64,000 nt of DNA, taken from contig JAQGDQ010000026.1 in the NCBI GenBank assembly GCA_030141605.1, forward strand, positions 558,001 through 622,000, given 5' to 3'. Below the pieces are notes generated by a model, which was not told where the DNA came from, did not search any database, and worked only from the letters and a program-made list of their open reading frames with translations. The position numbers and the translations under genes were made by a program. The stretch is from Tubiluchus corallicola. Lineage: Eukaryota > Priapulida > Priapulimorpha > Priapulimorphida > Tubiluchidae. Shown piece by piece: positions 24,007 to 57,255 of this stretch. Position 1 is the first letter of the stretch. Each line of letters begins with the position of its first letter.

Positions 24007-25440
24007 TTTAGTCTGTCTACAAAAATAAAAATTCAGCAAATCATTTAATTAACGCCAATTAACAATGATTGATAAAGCGGGATTAGATTAACAAAAAATA
24101 GCAAAATGAACCTTTAAAAATTCCGCTAAATAGGCGCAAACACTTTTGTATAAGCGCCTCCTAGGCTAGACTAGAAGATATATTCTATTGTTAATGCCCT
24201 TTTCTACGACTTCAACTGTCACACTAGAGACAGCTGCCGCAGAAAAAATGATAACCTTAAAAAACAAAACCTTGTAAATAAGACTAAACCGTTAAATTGG
24301 CTAAACGAAATAAATCTAAAATACTAATATTTATTTTTATACTTATATTATACATAAATGCATTGTATTTTGTTTTTTTAAATGTGACAAAACTGATTTT
24401 ATGAATTGAGGGTAATGGAGAGGATGACAATGATGACAGTGATTTAACACGGGTGTGCTCTGTTTATAGTAACAACAAACAAGATCCCTCATCACAACTG
24501 TAAGACAGATTACAAAAGTTGACATAACTTAAACAGTTTTTGCTTATACCTTTTTGGAAAGTCCTATCTGCCTAAAGGCCCTAAACACAATAATAAAAAA
24601 TGACTGTTCTTGGAAAATTATTTCAAAATAATAGGTCGCCATCAATTAAAGACAAAGTTTATGACCAAAGCCATTATTATCTTCAGCACTACCATAACAA
24701 TGGTGCATAGAGAAGCCAACCAGACTATTCACTTTGTTAGCGTGCATGAAACGATGCTACTGGTCGTTTTTTCTGATAAAACCCTGTAAGCAAGATCAGC
24801 AGCACATCTTTTTTTACCTTTATCTCAGTTTAAGATGTATATAAGTTACCTAATCTTTTAGATTATTATCACTTTCTTTGCCCTTTTATGTAAATGATGA
24901 TATCTATAGAAAAGTTAAAAGGCATGTTTTTAGTCTTTAACCCTGTATGATAAACTGTGTCTGCATAATGTAATTGCAATAGTTCTTACTCAAAATAATG
25001 CTTTTCTTTTCCTTTAATTCTTTTTTCTGTTTTTAATAAGTTAGTACAACGTATATTAAAATATATAGCAGGAATATTATCAGAAACATAAAAAATGCAA
25101 AATACTACACACACAAGTTAAAGTTAACAACAATTTATTCCTTAAAATATTACACAAATAAATTAACTATTAAAATTTATTTATGAAAAGACAAAGTAAT
25201 TGTTCGGAGAAATAGTGCTCTTAACTAATGTAGCTCAGCAAATAGTATAGGAACTCTATAGGAATTCACACCATAATATGATCTCTAATACCAAGCCATT
25301 ATCAAAATATTGCACAAAAAAATAAACTGTGATAACAAACAATTACAAAACAATTTACTTTTACAGACATTTTATTATACTCACAATGCCTAAAAATAAG
25401 CTTTATATGAATCAAAAAGCTAAATTTAAATAAGCAGTAA
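24007..25440. other. Spacer between thymidylate kinase start and SelL 3' end
   Basis: About 1.4 kb of AT-rich DNA that should contain the thymidylate kinase promoter. I see no TATA box at a convincing distance and no coding exon. Confidence 0.4.
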
Positions 25441-25447
25441 GTAAAAC

Positions 25448-25462
25448 TTTATTTATTTTATT
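25448..25462 (-). terminator. Poly(A) signals of the selenoprotein L transcript
   Basis: Three overlapping AATAAA hexamers on the minus strand (TTTATT at 25448, 25452 and 25457 on the + strand) lie about 40-50 nt 3' of the SECIS element and about 230 nt after the stop codon. This is the expected position for a 3' UTR ending just after the SECIS. Confidence 0.65.
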
Positions 25463-25499
25463 ACAATATATTTATCATATTACTGAACTTTTGCAAAAC

Positions 25500-25572
25500 A
25501 AAACTAGAAAAACATCAGAATTTAGCAGTTGCAAGTACACTTTCAGCAAAATTCGTCATAATTTCTAGTTTT
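25500..25572 (-). promoter_or_regulatory. SECIS element (type 2) in the selenoprotein L 3' UTR
   Basis: On the minus strand the core quartet is ATGA (25556-25559) opposite TGAT (25514-25517). The unpaired apical AA is at 25542-25543. Spacing is 12 nt from ATGA to AA and 24 nt from AA to TGAT, both within the eukaryotic SECIS range. Helix I is an 11 bp perfect stem, AAAACTAGAAA (25562-25572) with TTTCTAGTTTT (25500-25510). Helix II is GAATTT/AAATTC extended by GC/GC, and a short AGT/ACT stem above the AA gives the type 2 form. It recruits SBP2 and eEFSec so that UGA is read as selenocysteine. It lies about 110 nt after the stop codon of the SelL frame. Confidence 0.92.
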
Positions 25573-25684
25573 GTTGTGAAAAACACAGTAATACTGCACA
25601 CCGCACTATAAATAAAAAAGCTTAGAAAATATCCACAAAGTCCTTGTGAAGTAGTCTCATGTATTGATTGAAGAGTGATACTGC

Positions 25685-48213
<22,529 letters not shown>

Positions 48214-48776
48214 AATGTCCCATCAAATCTCACAAATACATGACACCGCTAAAATTTCATCAAGAAAGTATCCAGATATCAGTTTACAATTAGAAACCGA
48301 AAAAAGTGCATTGCCTATTACGTTACAAGACTTTTAACAGACATAAACTTCAATTATTCATTGAAATTTTTTTTTTGATTTGCATTTTATATCTACAAGA
48401 GTAAAAACTTAATGCACATTTTAAATGAAGTAAAGTGGAAAAGAACTGTGTTCTTAAATAATTACCATTTAAAATATTAATGGCAGGCAAATTCCAAATT
48501 AAACACATAGTGCCAATAGAAGATAGTATAGTTTCACCTGTGTGTTAACTGTGACCTTATATTGGGGACAAAGTGCACATTTAGATGAGTGCTTTTTTGA
48601 TAAATCATTTAGTCATCTCACAAGGTAACAGCAAGGTACAGTGTAACTGGTAAAAATGCCTAGTACTTATGTTAATGTAGGTTTTTACCTAAAATGTAGC
48701 AAATTCACCATTATGGCAGTAGCAGAGGCAGAGATAACTGCCTTTAATTGTTATTATACAAAATACCAACAAGAGG
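48214..48776. other. Upstream region of selenoprotein L
   Basis: The SelL ATG has A at -3 and G at +4. The 560 bp upstream to the next transposon has no exon I can support. No TATA box is evident. Confidence 0.35.
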
Positions 48777-49204
48777 TACCGTATTTTCCCATGTATAAGA
48801 GACCCTTGTGTATAAGAGACCCCTTCAATTTTTAGGCAAAAATTCTGGAAAAAAGTTTTTTGGTAATGAATAACTTTATTCATCATAGAAATCATTAAAT
48901 TCCTCATCACTCTCATCAAAAATATCAACTGGAGTCAGACCTTCAGCAATTCCAGCCAGTTCATCATCAGAGGAGTCACTCTGCTCAAAAATGGCATTGT
49001 CCTCTGTGCCGTCCATGGCATTGGAGATGCCACACTTCTTGAAAGATTTAATAATGACCCCTGGCTTTACACCATTCCATGCCTTGAGGACCCAGCTGCA
49101 GACTTCTCCAAGGGTTGGCTTACTCCCATGTATAACAGACCCCCTATTTTTAAAGTGAAAATTCTGAGCAAAAAAGGGTCTCTTATACATGGGAAAATAC
49201 GGTA
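48777..49204. mobile_element. TA-flanked pogo/Tigger-like element with transposase remnant
   Basis: TIRs of at least 27 bp, CCGTATTTTCCCATGTATAA on the left (48779 onward) and its exact reverse complement ending at 49202, are flanked by TA on both sides. TATAAGAGACC-type words recur inside. The minus-strand frame holds PTLGEVCSWVLKAWNGV, IIKSFKKCGISNAMDGTED and an acidic tail (DESDEEFNDFYDE), which resembles the C-terminal end of pogo/Tigger-type transposases. The catalytic part is missing, so this is an internally deleted, non-autonomous copy about 0.56 kb upstream of SelL. Confidence 0.8.
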
Positions 49205-51183
49205 AGTAGCAACAATTTAATGTCAAAAGAGATTTTGTGCAAAATCACTGATCGGAACACAAAAAATTTGAATAAAAACATCACAAATATTATTCTTAAA
49301 GACTGTGTCTCTATAATTAGTATAATTGTGCAGCAGGCAGCAACATTACGTGTTTGAGAAATTTCAAAACCTAGTCTAAAGTTTGCAAACTGCATTAAAG
49401 GCTGCACGTTCAGTATCTACAGCGACACAAACAAAATTGTAGTATCCAGATAAGGTGGATTTTCTTATATCACAAACTTTCCGAATAATTAAACAGCTTT
49501 AGAAATATGGTAAAAAAGAATAGTTAACCACTAATGTCTGCTCTTAAACTAACACTCATGCATTTTATTTCAGCAAAAATCAATAAACAAATTTGATTTC
49601 ACTATCCGGCACACTTAGTACACAAATATTTAACCCTTAATATATAAAATATTATTCAAACAACAATTAAGATTAGTTAGCAAAACGCGTAATAAAAAAG
49701 TGCTATCATATAATTACTGTGGTCATGAGGCCTTCATGTGTTAAGGCAGTGCAGAATGTTGGTATAAGAGGTTTACATGACTTTCGTTGGAAATACACAA
49801 GTACACACTAGTGTTGCACACTTGTTAAAGTAACTACCAGTGAAATGTTGAATGAAAATTAGGTAAAGCAAATACCTAGCTAAATAAATTAGTAATGAAC
49901 TAAACAAAATAATATATAAACAGTAAACAATTTTCCGTAAATAATACACGCACAAGCACACATAGCCCTAATCAAGTTCCACACATTGGTAATGAATTAA
50001 GTGTAACAGCCAACAATGCACACACTAAAACATCAGTGAATAAAAAATTTAGCACAGGAAAATCTACAAAAAGCGCATGTATATTGTAAATCACTCATCT
50101 TGGATATTAACTAATAATTATTATTTCAAGGTCCTTTTACACGTTGTGTAATTTTTACAAATAATTCAGCAATAAAACTAACAACACGAATAATAACAAT
50201 AATAATTTCGAGTACCAAAAAATACAATAACTGCTTCTGTCATAACTGCAGCTCAGTTATGATCACAAGTAACGTAACTAAAAATAATTCAGCTACCTGA
50301 ATGAATACAATCCAATATTTCATTTCACATTACTCACAGAGAAATTATTGTCATATAAAATAAAAAAAATTAAAAAAATAATTTTTCTAAAAGACTTGCA
50401 AATATTAAAATAACACTTTGGACCTGATATTTGCACCTGTATTCTTTCCCCACTTAACTTGTAACTATAAAGAGGTATAGCAACAAAATAACATTACAAA
50501 CCCGAGTTTCTGATCAACAAGAGATCATAGATTACTTTTACCATGTCACAAAATTTCATACCATATCAAAACTCTTATTTATTTGAAAAAATTACGAATA
50601 ACTCTACACTCCTCTACTTTTTTAGCTAAATAACATTTGTCAGTGATACATTTGCACACAGAGTTATGAAAATTCACTCAATTGCAGTCTACGAAAACAT
50701 TCAAAATATCTGATCGAAATACCAGTATAGTAGTTAGTATGATGCCAACAACATCACTGTCTATAACATGATGTTAAGTAAATAAGACCAGTTTATTTCA
50801 GGTATAATCTAATTCTTACTTATAGAAGAGTGCAGAAAATAATTAGCAAACAACAGCAAATTTACTAACGGTCTCATGGTCAACTACACCATTTAATTTA
50901 ATTAAACCCAGTGCATGCTATTTACAGTTCGTTCATATTATAATTCCTGTTATAATTTAAAAATAAGGAACTTTTTGCTAATAAGAATTATAGCAAAAAT
51001 AAAATGCCAAAATATAAGGAGATCACCTGCTGCTGAATGATTCGGCTTACATGCAATATAGATTTAAACTAATACTCAAAATTACTTGAATATCTTGTTG
51101 AAAGAAGCAACAAACCTAAAAGTAAATTTCCAGCAAAAGATTATCTTCTGAGATTTGCGTTGCTTTAGCATTACCATTATTTT
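49205..51183. other. Intergenic, no supported gene
   Basis: AT-rich with only short open frames. A TTTATT at 50792-50797 (AATAAA on the minus strand) is a candidate poly(A) signal for the RNase T2 gene, about 390 nt after its stop. Confidence 0.4.
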
Positions 51184-52008
51184 TCAACTAGTTCTTATTT
51201 CAGGGTAAATAATACCTCTATGGGATGAACAAATACCAGGACCACTTTTACTCATAAAAACCGCATCAGCTTTATTATACAAATTTGCATTCAGTCTAGC
51301 GCGGTTCTGAGACCTTGTCGAAGTGTCAGAACCAATTCCAAAATTTTCCATCAATGCAATTCTAGACTGTGGACACATAGTAAACTTTAATCCTTTGTGA
51401 AAACATACCTGTATGGAGTACAAGTAATCAAATGCATTGCTGTCATCTAGAACACAAAGTACAACAGCATTAGTACCATACACTTCTTCAAGAGCATCAT
51501 TTATATCTTTTAAGCTATAGGTAATCTTGGTTGTATCTGTAGGTAGTATTTTACTAGCTGCAAGTGTTTTCTCAATCTGCAAATCAGAGTTCAGTTTAAG
51601 ACCTGCAGAAAAATAGTTTAATTCTCCTCTTAGGGAAGGCTCCGATGCTGCACATGTACCATGCTTGTCCCACTCGTGTTTCCAAAGAGAATCTACAGCA
51701 AGCTTGCTTAAATAGTTAGGCCAGTATATCTCCAAGTCCTCACGTATTGGGTCAAGTTTGCTAACGTCAAATGACCATGACTTGTTGCAATAAGTTGGCA
51801 ATTCTGTCCCAGTTATAGTTGGCCATAAACCATGAACAGTCCATGTATGTGTTTTCTTAGGAAAACTGCACGAATGGCCAGTAATGTTGTTTAAAATACA
51901 AACAGTTTGAGGCCAAAATTCAGCATACACAAGATAGTCCCAATTCACTCCATCAGCAATGTGTTGAACCAGAAGAAGGAGTACAACAAGAATGCTCAGG
52001 TTTTTCAT
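51184..52008 (-). CDS. RNASET2: Secreted ribonuclease T2
   Basis: An uninterrupted 274-residue frame. The N-terminal signal peptide is MKNLSILVVLLLLVQHIADG. Catalytic motif CAS I HTWTVHGLWP (His59) and CAS II LWKHEWDKHGTCA (Glu112, His116) are intact, and several cysteines fit the T2 disulfide pattern. T2 enzymes cleave RNA in lysosomes or outside the cell through a 2',3'-cyclic phosphate. The start ATG has A at -3. TATAG and CTTAG acceptor-like sites just upstream allow a 5' UTR intron. The coding region has no intron, unlike vertebrate RNASET2, so this may be a retrocopy or a lineage with intron loss. All catalytic residues are present, so it is probably functional. Confidence 0.95.
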   Translation of the reverse strand: MKNLSILVVLLLLVQHIADGVNWDYLVYAEFWPQTVCILNNITGHSCSFPKKTHTWTVHGLWPTITGTELPTYCNKSWSFDVSKLDPIREDLEIYWPNYLSKLAVDSLWKHEWDKHGTCAASEPSLRGELNYFSAGLKLNSDLQIEKTLAASKILPTDTTKITYSLKDINDALEEVYGTNAVVLCVLDDSNAFDYLYSIQVCFHKGLKFTMCPQSRIALMENFGIGSDTSTRSQNRARLNANLYNKADAVFMSKSGPGICSSHRGIIYPEIRTS

Positions 52009-53400
52009 GTTGGTCAGACCACTAAGCTATATGAAGAAAAAATTTGATCTAGCATACATGCACAATCGAAGTTTACTATGAACACTAGAAGAAAATGTAA
52101 TTAATGCACACTGAATGTAAAAATCAGGAATTGGAAAACAAATTTTCAAAGTGTTAGTTTCAAATTTGTTATGTATAATGTACCATCCGAGAGAGGTTAT
52201 AATTCAATGAAAAGTTAACTATCTTGTGTCCGCAAGGTCAAGTTCATCATAAGAAAATGGTATAATTGAAATTGTGCCAAATAAACATCAAAGTAAATAG
52301 ACTAATCCCAAGTCACAATGGATATTAAAGCCCACCGAAAGTTATCATTCGGCAGTATATTTTGCAAAAATATTTGCAAAATCCAGGATGGCAAAATTCA
52401 GCAGTATAGTCGCAAGATATAGGTAACCTACTCAAGACCTGTCTAAAACATTCAACATGTCTGGAAATATTTGAAGTTGTCCAATTAAAAGTAACTGTAA
52501 GTAAATGCCAAATAAATACCAGGAAAAATGTACATACCTCGGGTGGCGTGCACCCAAGATAATAGTCAAACTTAAAAGTCAAAAATACGACAAAAGGAGC
52601 GGTTGTTAGTGGTGTGGATCATAAACACAAAATAACGCATATTTTTATTACATTATTCGTCTTATCTGATTAAAGTTCAGAATTAAAAATGCTCATTAGT
52701 CTATTGTTTGCTAACCAAAATAAATTCAACTTATAGGGTCCAAGGCGCCACCAACCACTTGGTACACGAAAATTAAAGCTTTTTGATAGTCTAATCATGA
52801 TAACACTGAAGCATTTCCAGAAAATCATTAAACTGCATCGGAAATCCCCAACATAATGCAAGATTTGCAGCTAAACAGAATTTGTAAAAGGCAGATTTCA
52901 TTCAGAAAAGAAACGAAAATTTTTAATTTATGAAGAAGCAGGATTGTGAATTAGCATCTTCGTAGTTTTTCCCTCGGTCTTCTTACCAGAATATTGTTTA
53001 CCTGAAAACTACAGCCTTGACTGAATACGTTACCATCCCAGATTGGCCGCTGGCCTTGTTTGGGATGATTTGTATAAAAAAAGTTCTATATCTAAAGTTA
53101 TCCAAAAAATTACTACAAGTTTACAAGTACTTATGTTTTGCTAACTAAACTTGCTAATTAACAGATATTACTATAATGAATACTTTTAAAAAATTTCTTA
53201 ACTTATTAAAGTATCAATGATAAATTATACAATGTGTTAATTAGTGATGTATGATAATGCTAAACATTTTGAAGCGCCAAAAAGTTAAGTGACAAAGGCT
53301 ACTTGCAATTCAGGTTGTCCCAGTGGACAATATATGAATTGTACGAGCACATGGCATAATTACATTAAACTACTTTTGCGAAAGAGGTGAAAACAAGCTA
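52009..53400. other. Intergenic, no supported gene
   Basis: Upstream region of the RNase T2 gene. Short open frames only, with no recognisable exon or repeat boundary. Confidence 0.4.
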
Positions 53401-53454
53401 TGATTTCTTTACCAAGATCCAAAGGAAATTGGTAGTAAATTGATATAAAAGAGA

Positions 53455-54960
53455 CAGGCAAAGCTGACTCAAATGATTATCCGACGTGCTAAACAATACC
53501 TTGAAGCCAAGCTAGCCTTAAATATTAAAGACAACGTGCGGTCATTCTGGTGATACATTAATGTAAACAGAATTATTCATCCAACGGTCAAGTGCACTTA
53601 GTACTTCTTCTAATGAAACAGCATCTGATCATGCAAGAATGGGAGAAATTCTAAATACTCAGTTCCAGAGTGCTATCACAATCGAGAATTTCACTGACCT
53701 TCCTCGGGTACCTAGAATGGTGAATGGAGTTCTGTGCAATGACACTATAACTCAGCATGATATACATGCACAAACTGTTACATATGGACAAAGTCCTCAT
53801 GCACATACAGGATCAAATTTAATTCATCCAAAGATACTGGTTTGAGCCAGCCGCTGATTCACTGGTGAACCAACTGACAACTATTTTAGTAAGTTGTTAA
53901 CTATTGCTTGTATACCCAGTAAGATGAGGCTGTCTCGTATTAGTCCGATATATAAGAGGGAACTCAAGAATAATTCTGTGAAACATAGGCCTGCGGCGAT
54001 TACCTGTACAGTCGGTAAACAGGCTGTCAACATAATGCTTACGTATTTATAATCGAACAATTATTTAAGCAGTTCCCAACATGGGTTTCTCAAGAAGAGG
54101 TCAAGAAGTAGTAATGTACTTGAGTTTTTTAAACATGTATATCTTCTCCACATTGGAAAGTGGCAGTCCTCTTGACTTAGTATATTTAGACTTAGCGAAA
54201 GCATTCGACAAAGTCCCACACAGAAGATTATTACTTAAATTTGAGAAAGTATGGCATTTGTGGGCAACTGCCTGGATACAGGTATGGCTAAGTGACAAAG
54301 TCCAATATGTCGAAGTTGAGGGTTTCACATCGTCAATTGTACCAGTTCTATCCACCACAAGGCAGTGTCCTAAGACCTTTGTTGACATTGACAGCATAGA
54401 TGATAAAGTTGTTAGCTGGCTATTTAAGTTTGCTTTGAATTAAATCTCTGCTTGAGCCCATAGATAGCAGATGAAGATTAGCACACAAGATGGATAAATG
54501 CAAGGTAATTCATGTAGGGAAATCTACCAATCCTGAAAAGAAGATCTTAGATTGCTAGTAGACTGTAACTTAAATTTTCGTAGTCATAATTCTAAGACTA
54601 TTAAGAGTAACAGATTCCTTGGGTTAACTAGAACTATCACTTCCAGAACAGCAGACACTCCTTTCACTGTACATAACACTTGTTCGTCCACATCTTGAGT
54701 ATGTCAGTCAAGTATGAGCTGTTAACACGATCATAGGTCTTAAAGGACTAACATGTTAAAAGAAACTGGAAAAAACTAGATCTGTATCGGCTTTCTACTA
54801 GAAGTAGGGGAAGACTTACTGAAATGTTCAAGATATTAAGGGGGTTTACTGTGATGACACAAACCAGTTTTTGATACTCAATAGAAGCATGAACACTGTG
54901 CTAAATTTGTGGGTAGATTACCATGTAAAATCGAATGTTTGGATGACAGCTCATTCAATG
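53455..54960 (+). mobile_element. Decayed non-LTR retrotransposon (CR1/Jockey-like LINE)
   Basis: Translation in shifting frames gives LINE landmarks in the right order. These are a pre-RT region (QMIIRRAKQYLEAKLALNIK, then SFW), RT motif A LVYLDLAKAFDKVPHRRLL at about 54177-54235, KCKVIHVGKSTNP at about 54496-54535, and LYITLVRPHLEYVSQV at about 54670-54715. Many stops and frameshifts (for example TGA replacing CGA after SFW) show it is dead. No 3' tail or target duplication was found. Confidence 0.75.
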
Positions 54961-55935
54961 AATGGTCAGTGAAATGGGATGCGAGTTTAAAGCGAAACAT
55001 CATTTTACTAGTAGACAGTTGCATTACCCATGTAGTCAACTCATCATTAAAACACATTAAAGTTGTGTTTTTACCAGTCCGTTAGTTAGATGCAGCTTCA
55101 ATGTTAAGTGCAACTGACCTGGATAAAAACAGCCTTCTCAATGCACTGCACTTATTGGCTATGTCCTGAAGTAATGCTAGTGAACACGCGATTCAGAACT
55201 GCTTTACTCACATGAATAAAACTGACAATGAAATTCTTACGTTGCAAGACAGACGCCTAACTTCACCATCTGACATGACCAGCAACAAGCTTAGACGAAA
55301 CTACAGATGAAGCACTTGCGAAGAAACACGGGCAGTGCCAAATGCAATTCAAGTACGCCAAGAACTAACTATTTTACGAGAATTTGTGTGGGAATGCGAG
55401 AATAAAACAACAGATTTTTAGTGTTTTATCAGTAAGAGAACTTTTATGACCCAACATCTCTGGAAAAAAAAACCCGAAACAGCCAACCTTGGACGTATTT
55501 TTATAAATTTACAAATTTGTGTGTTTTAGAAAGGCAAACTTTTTTTAGTTTCTTTTTTAATTACCTCACTTTACAAATTAATACTTTTAAATAACTGCAT
55601 AGGAATTAAGGCATTACTTTGTTTCCAAAACTCATTAAAAAATTACCGTAGATCAACAGGACGAAGCCTATAAGTAGGCTTTTTGCACATAGTTGTCTCT
55701 CTTCTTAAACTTCTGTTAATTGTTTTATCACACATATCTCTCGCGCGTCATATATTTATGTAATCTCTAAGTTGTCTCTCAAGTGGAAGTGCCACCTAGC
55801 AGCAGATGTCATGGTATGGTGAGGAAGCAAGGTCAGTGGTGGCAAACGGGTCAGATGTGTTGGTTTATGATAACCTGAAATAGTGTTGCAAATTAGAAAC
55901 CTTTGCACTGCATACTAAGCTGATGATTTATACTA

Positions 55936-56873
55936 TACAGTAGTCGCCGCTTAATAGACTCACTTTGGGACCGACGTGTTTTCACCCAATTAACCGATTT
56001 AACCTATTAACCAATGGGTATAGTATTACTGCTATAGAAGTATGAGTCATCAGCTTACTATGCACTGCAAAGGCTTTTAATCAATTTTAGAAATGAAGTA
56101 ATGCCTAAATTCCTTTGTGTAGTTAAAAATTAGAAAAAAATATTTTAAAATATTAATTTATATAAGTGAATTAACAATAAATGAAAAAGTATACTGTTCT
56201 CAATCACACAAGTCTTGTTTATTTGTAAAAATTACAAAAATTCCTTCAAAGTTGGCTGCTTCACTTTCTTGCTCAGAAGTTGGTCCACAAAGTTCTCGTA
56301 ATTGGAAAATCTGTTGTTGTGCATGACTAAAATAGTTCTGAATCGCCAATCTGGTTCACTCACATTCCTCTTATTTGCTGTACGATGTTTACACTTGTAA
56401 GTCACAAGGAATACCGGCTGATTATACTGTACCTGCATCTTTGACTGTTAATTCATTAAGCCTGAAAGTGTGATTTGCAACTAGACCATCAAAAAGAAAC
56501 CGCTAGGCAAGTTTAGCTTCCAGAAATTCTTTGGGTAACGAGGTTAATTGTAGTGGGCGAGCGGGTAACAGATTCAACGCAAAACCGCTACGCTAGCCTA
56601 TTAGCGCATGAAAAACGTACCTGTTTACAAACAAAATGGTACTTAACATAATTGTTTCCTCATATATAATGCACGAAAGGGAAATATAGATGACATAAAA
56701 GTAGGAAGGGCTGTTTGGGCACATACAAATGTCTTATTTTAAGTACGTGAAGGAAAAATATTGAGTCAATTAAGCGAAGTTATTTGAGTCAAGTACCGAT
56801 AGTTTTTATGTATATTTGAATAAAAGAGGCCCGTTCCAGGCGTTTTTGAGTCAATTAAGCGACGACTACTGTA
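55936..56873. mobile_element. Tigger/pogo-like DNA transposon, non-autonomous
   Basis: The body at 55938-56871 has inverted ends CAGTAGTCGCCGCTTAATAG (left) and CAGTAGTCGTCGCTTAATTG (right, read inward), each preceded by TA (target duplication). A minus-strand frame at 56232-56438 ends VDQLLSKKVKQPTLKEFL, which looks like a transposase C-terminus with a PIP-box-like tail. A further inverted fragment of the left subterminal region follows at about 56878-56945 (with AAAACACGTCC and AGAGTCTATTA), probably from another copy. Confidence 0.7.
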
Positions 56874-57255
56874 TTACTAATAATACAGCCTGTCGGTTAA
56901 CTGGGTCAAAACACGTCCGTTCCAAAGAGAGTCTATTACTATTGCAATAACTTTTATATTACCTAGGTGATGAAAATAAGAATGCAAGCGTAATTATTTT
57001 AGTAACCTTTAACTAAAATACGAAATTAATTGATTTACCTAACCTGTTTAAACCAAAAATTCGCGTTTAAACGCAGAACTTTCAGCAAAACACTAACAAC
57101 AGGGATTGTAAAGGGCGCGCCACTAACTGATCTATGATCGCATTTCGATCAGCTTGGTGGCTCCCCCTGATGTGCATTACCTGGTGATGTCGGTCGTTTC
57201 TCTTCAGTAGACTTTTAGAAAATATTAGATTTAGTTAGCTATCGGAATTTAAGAA

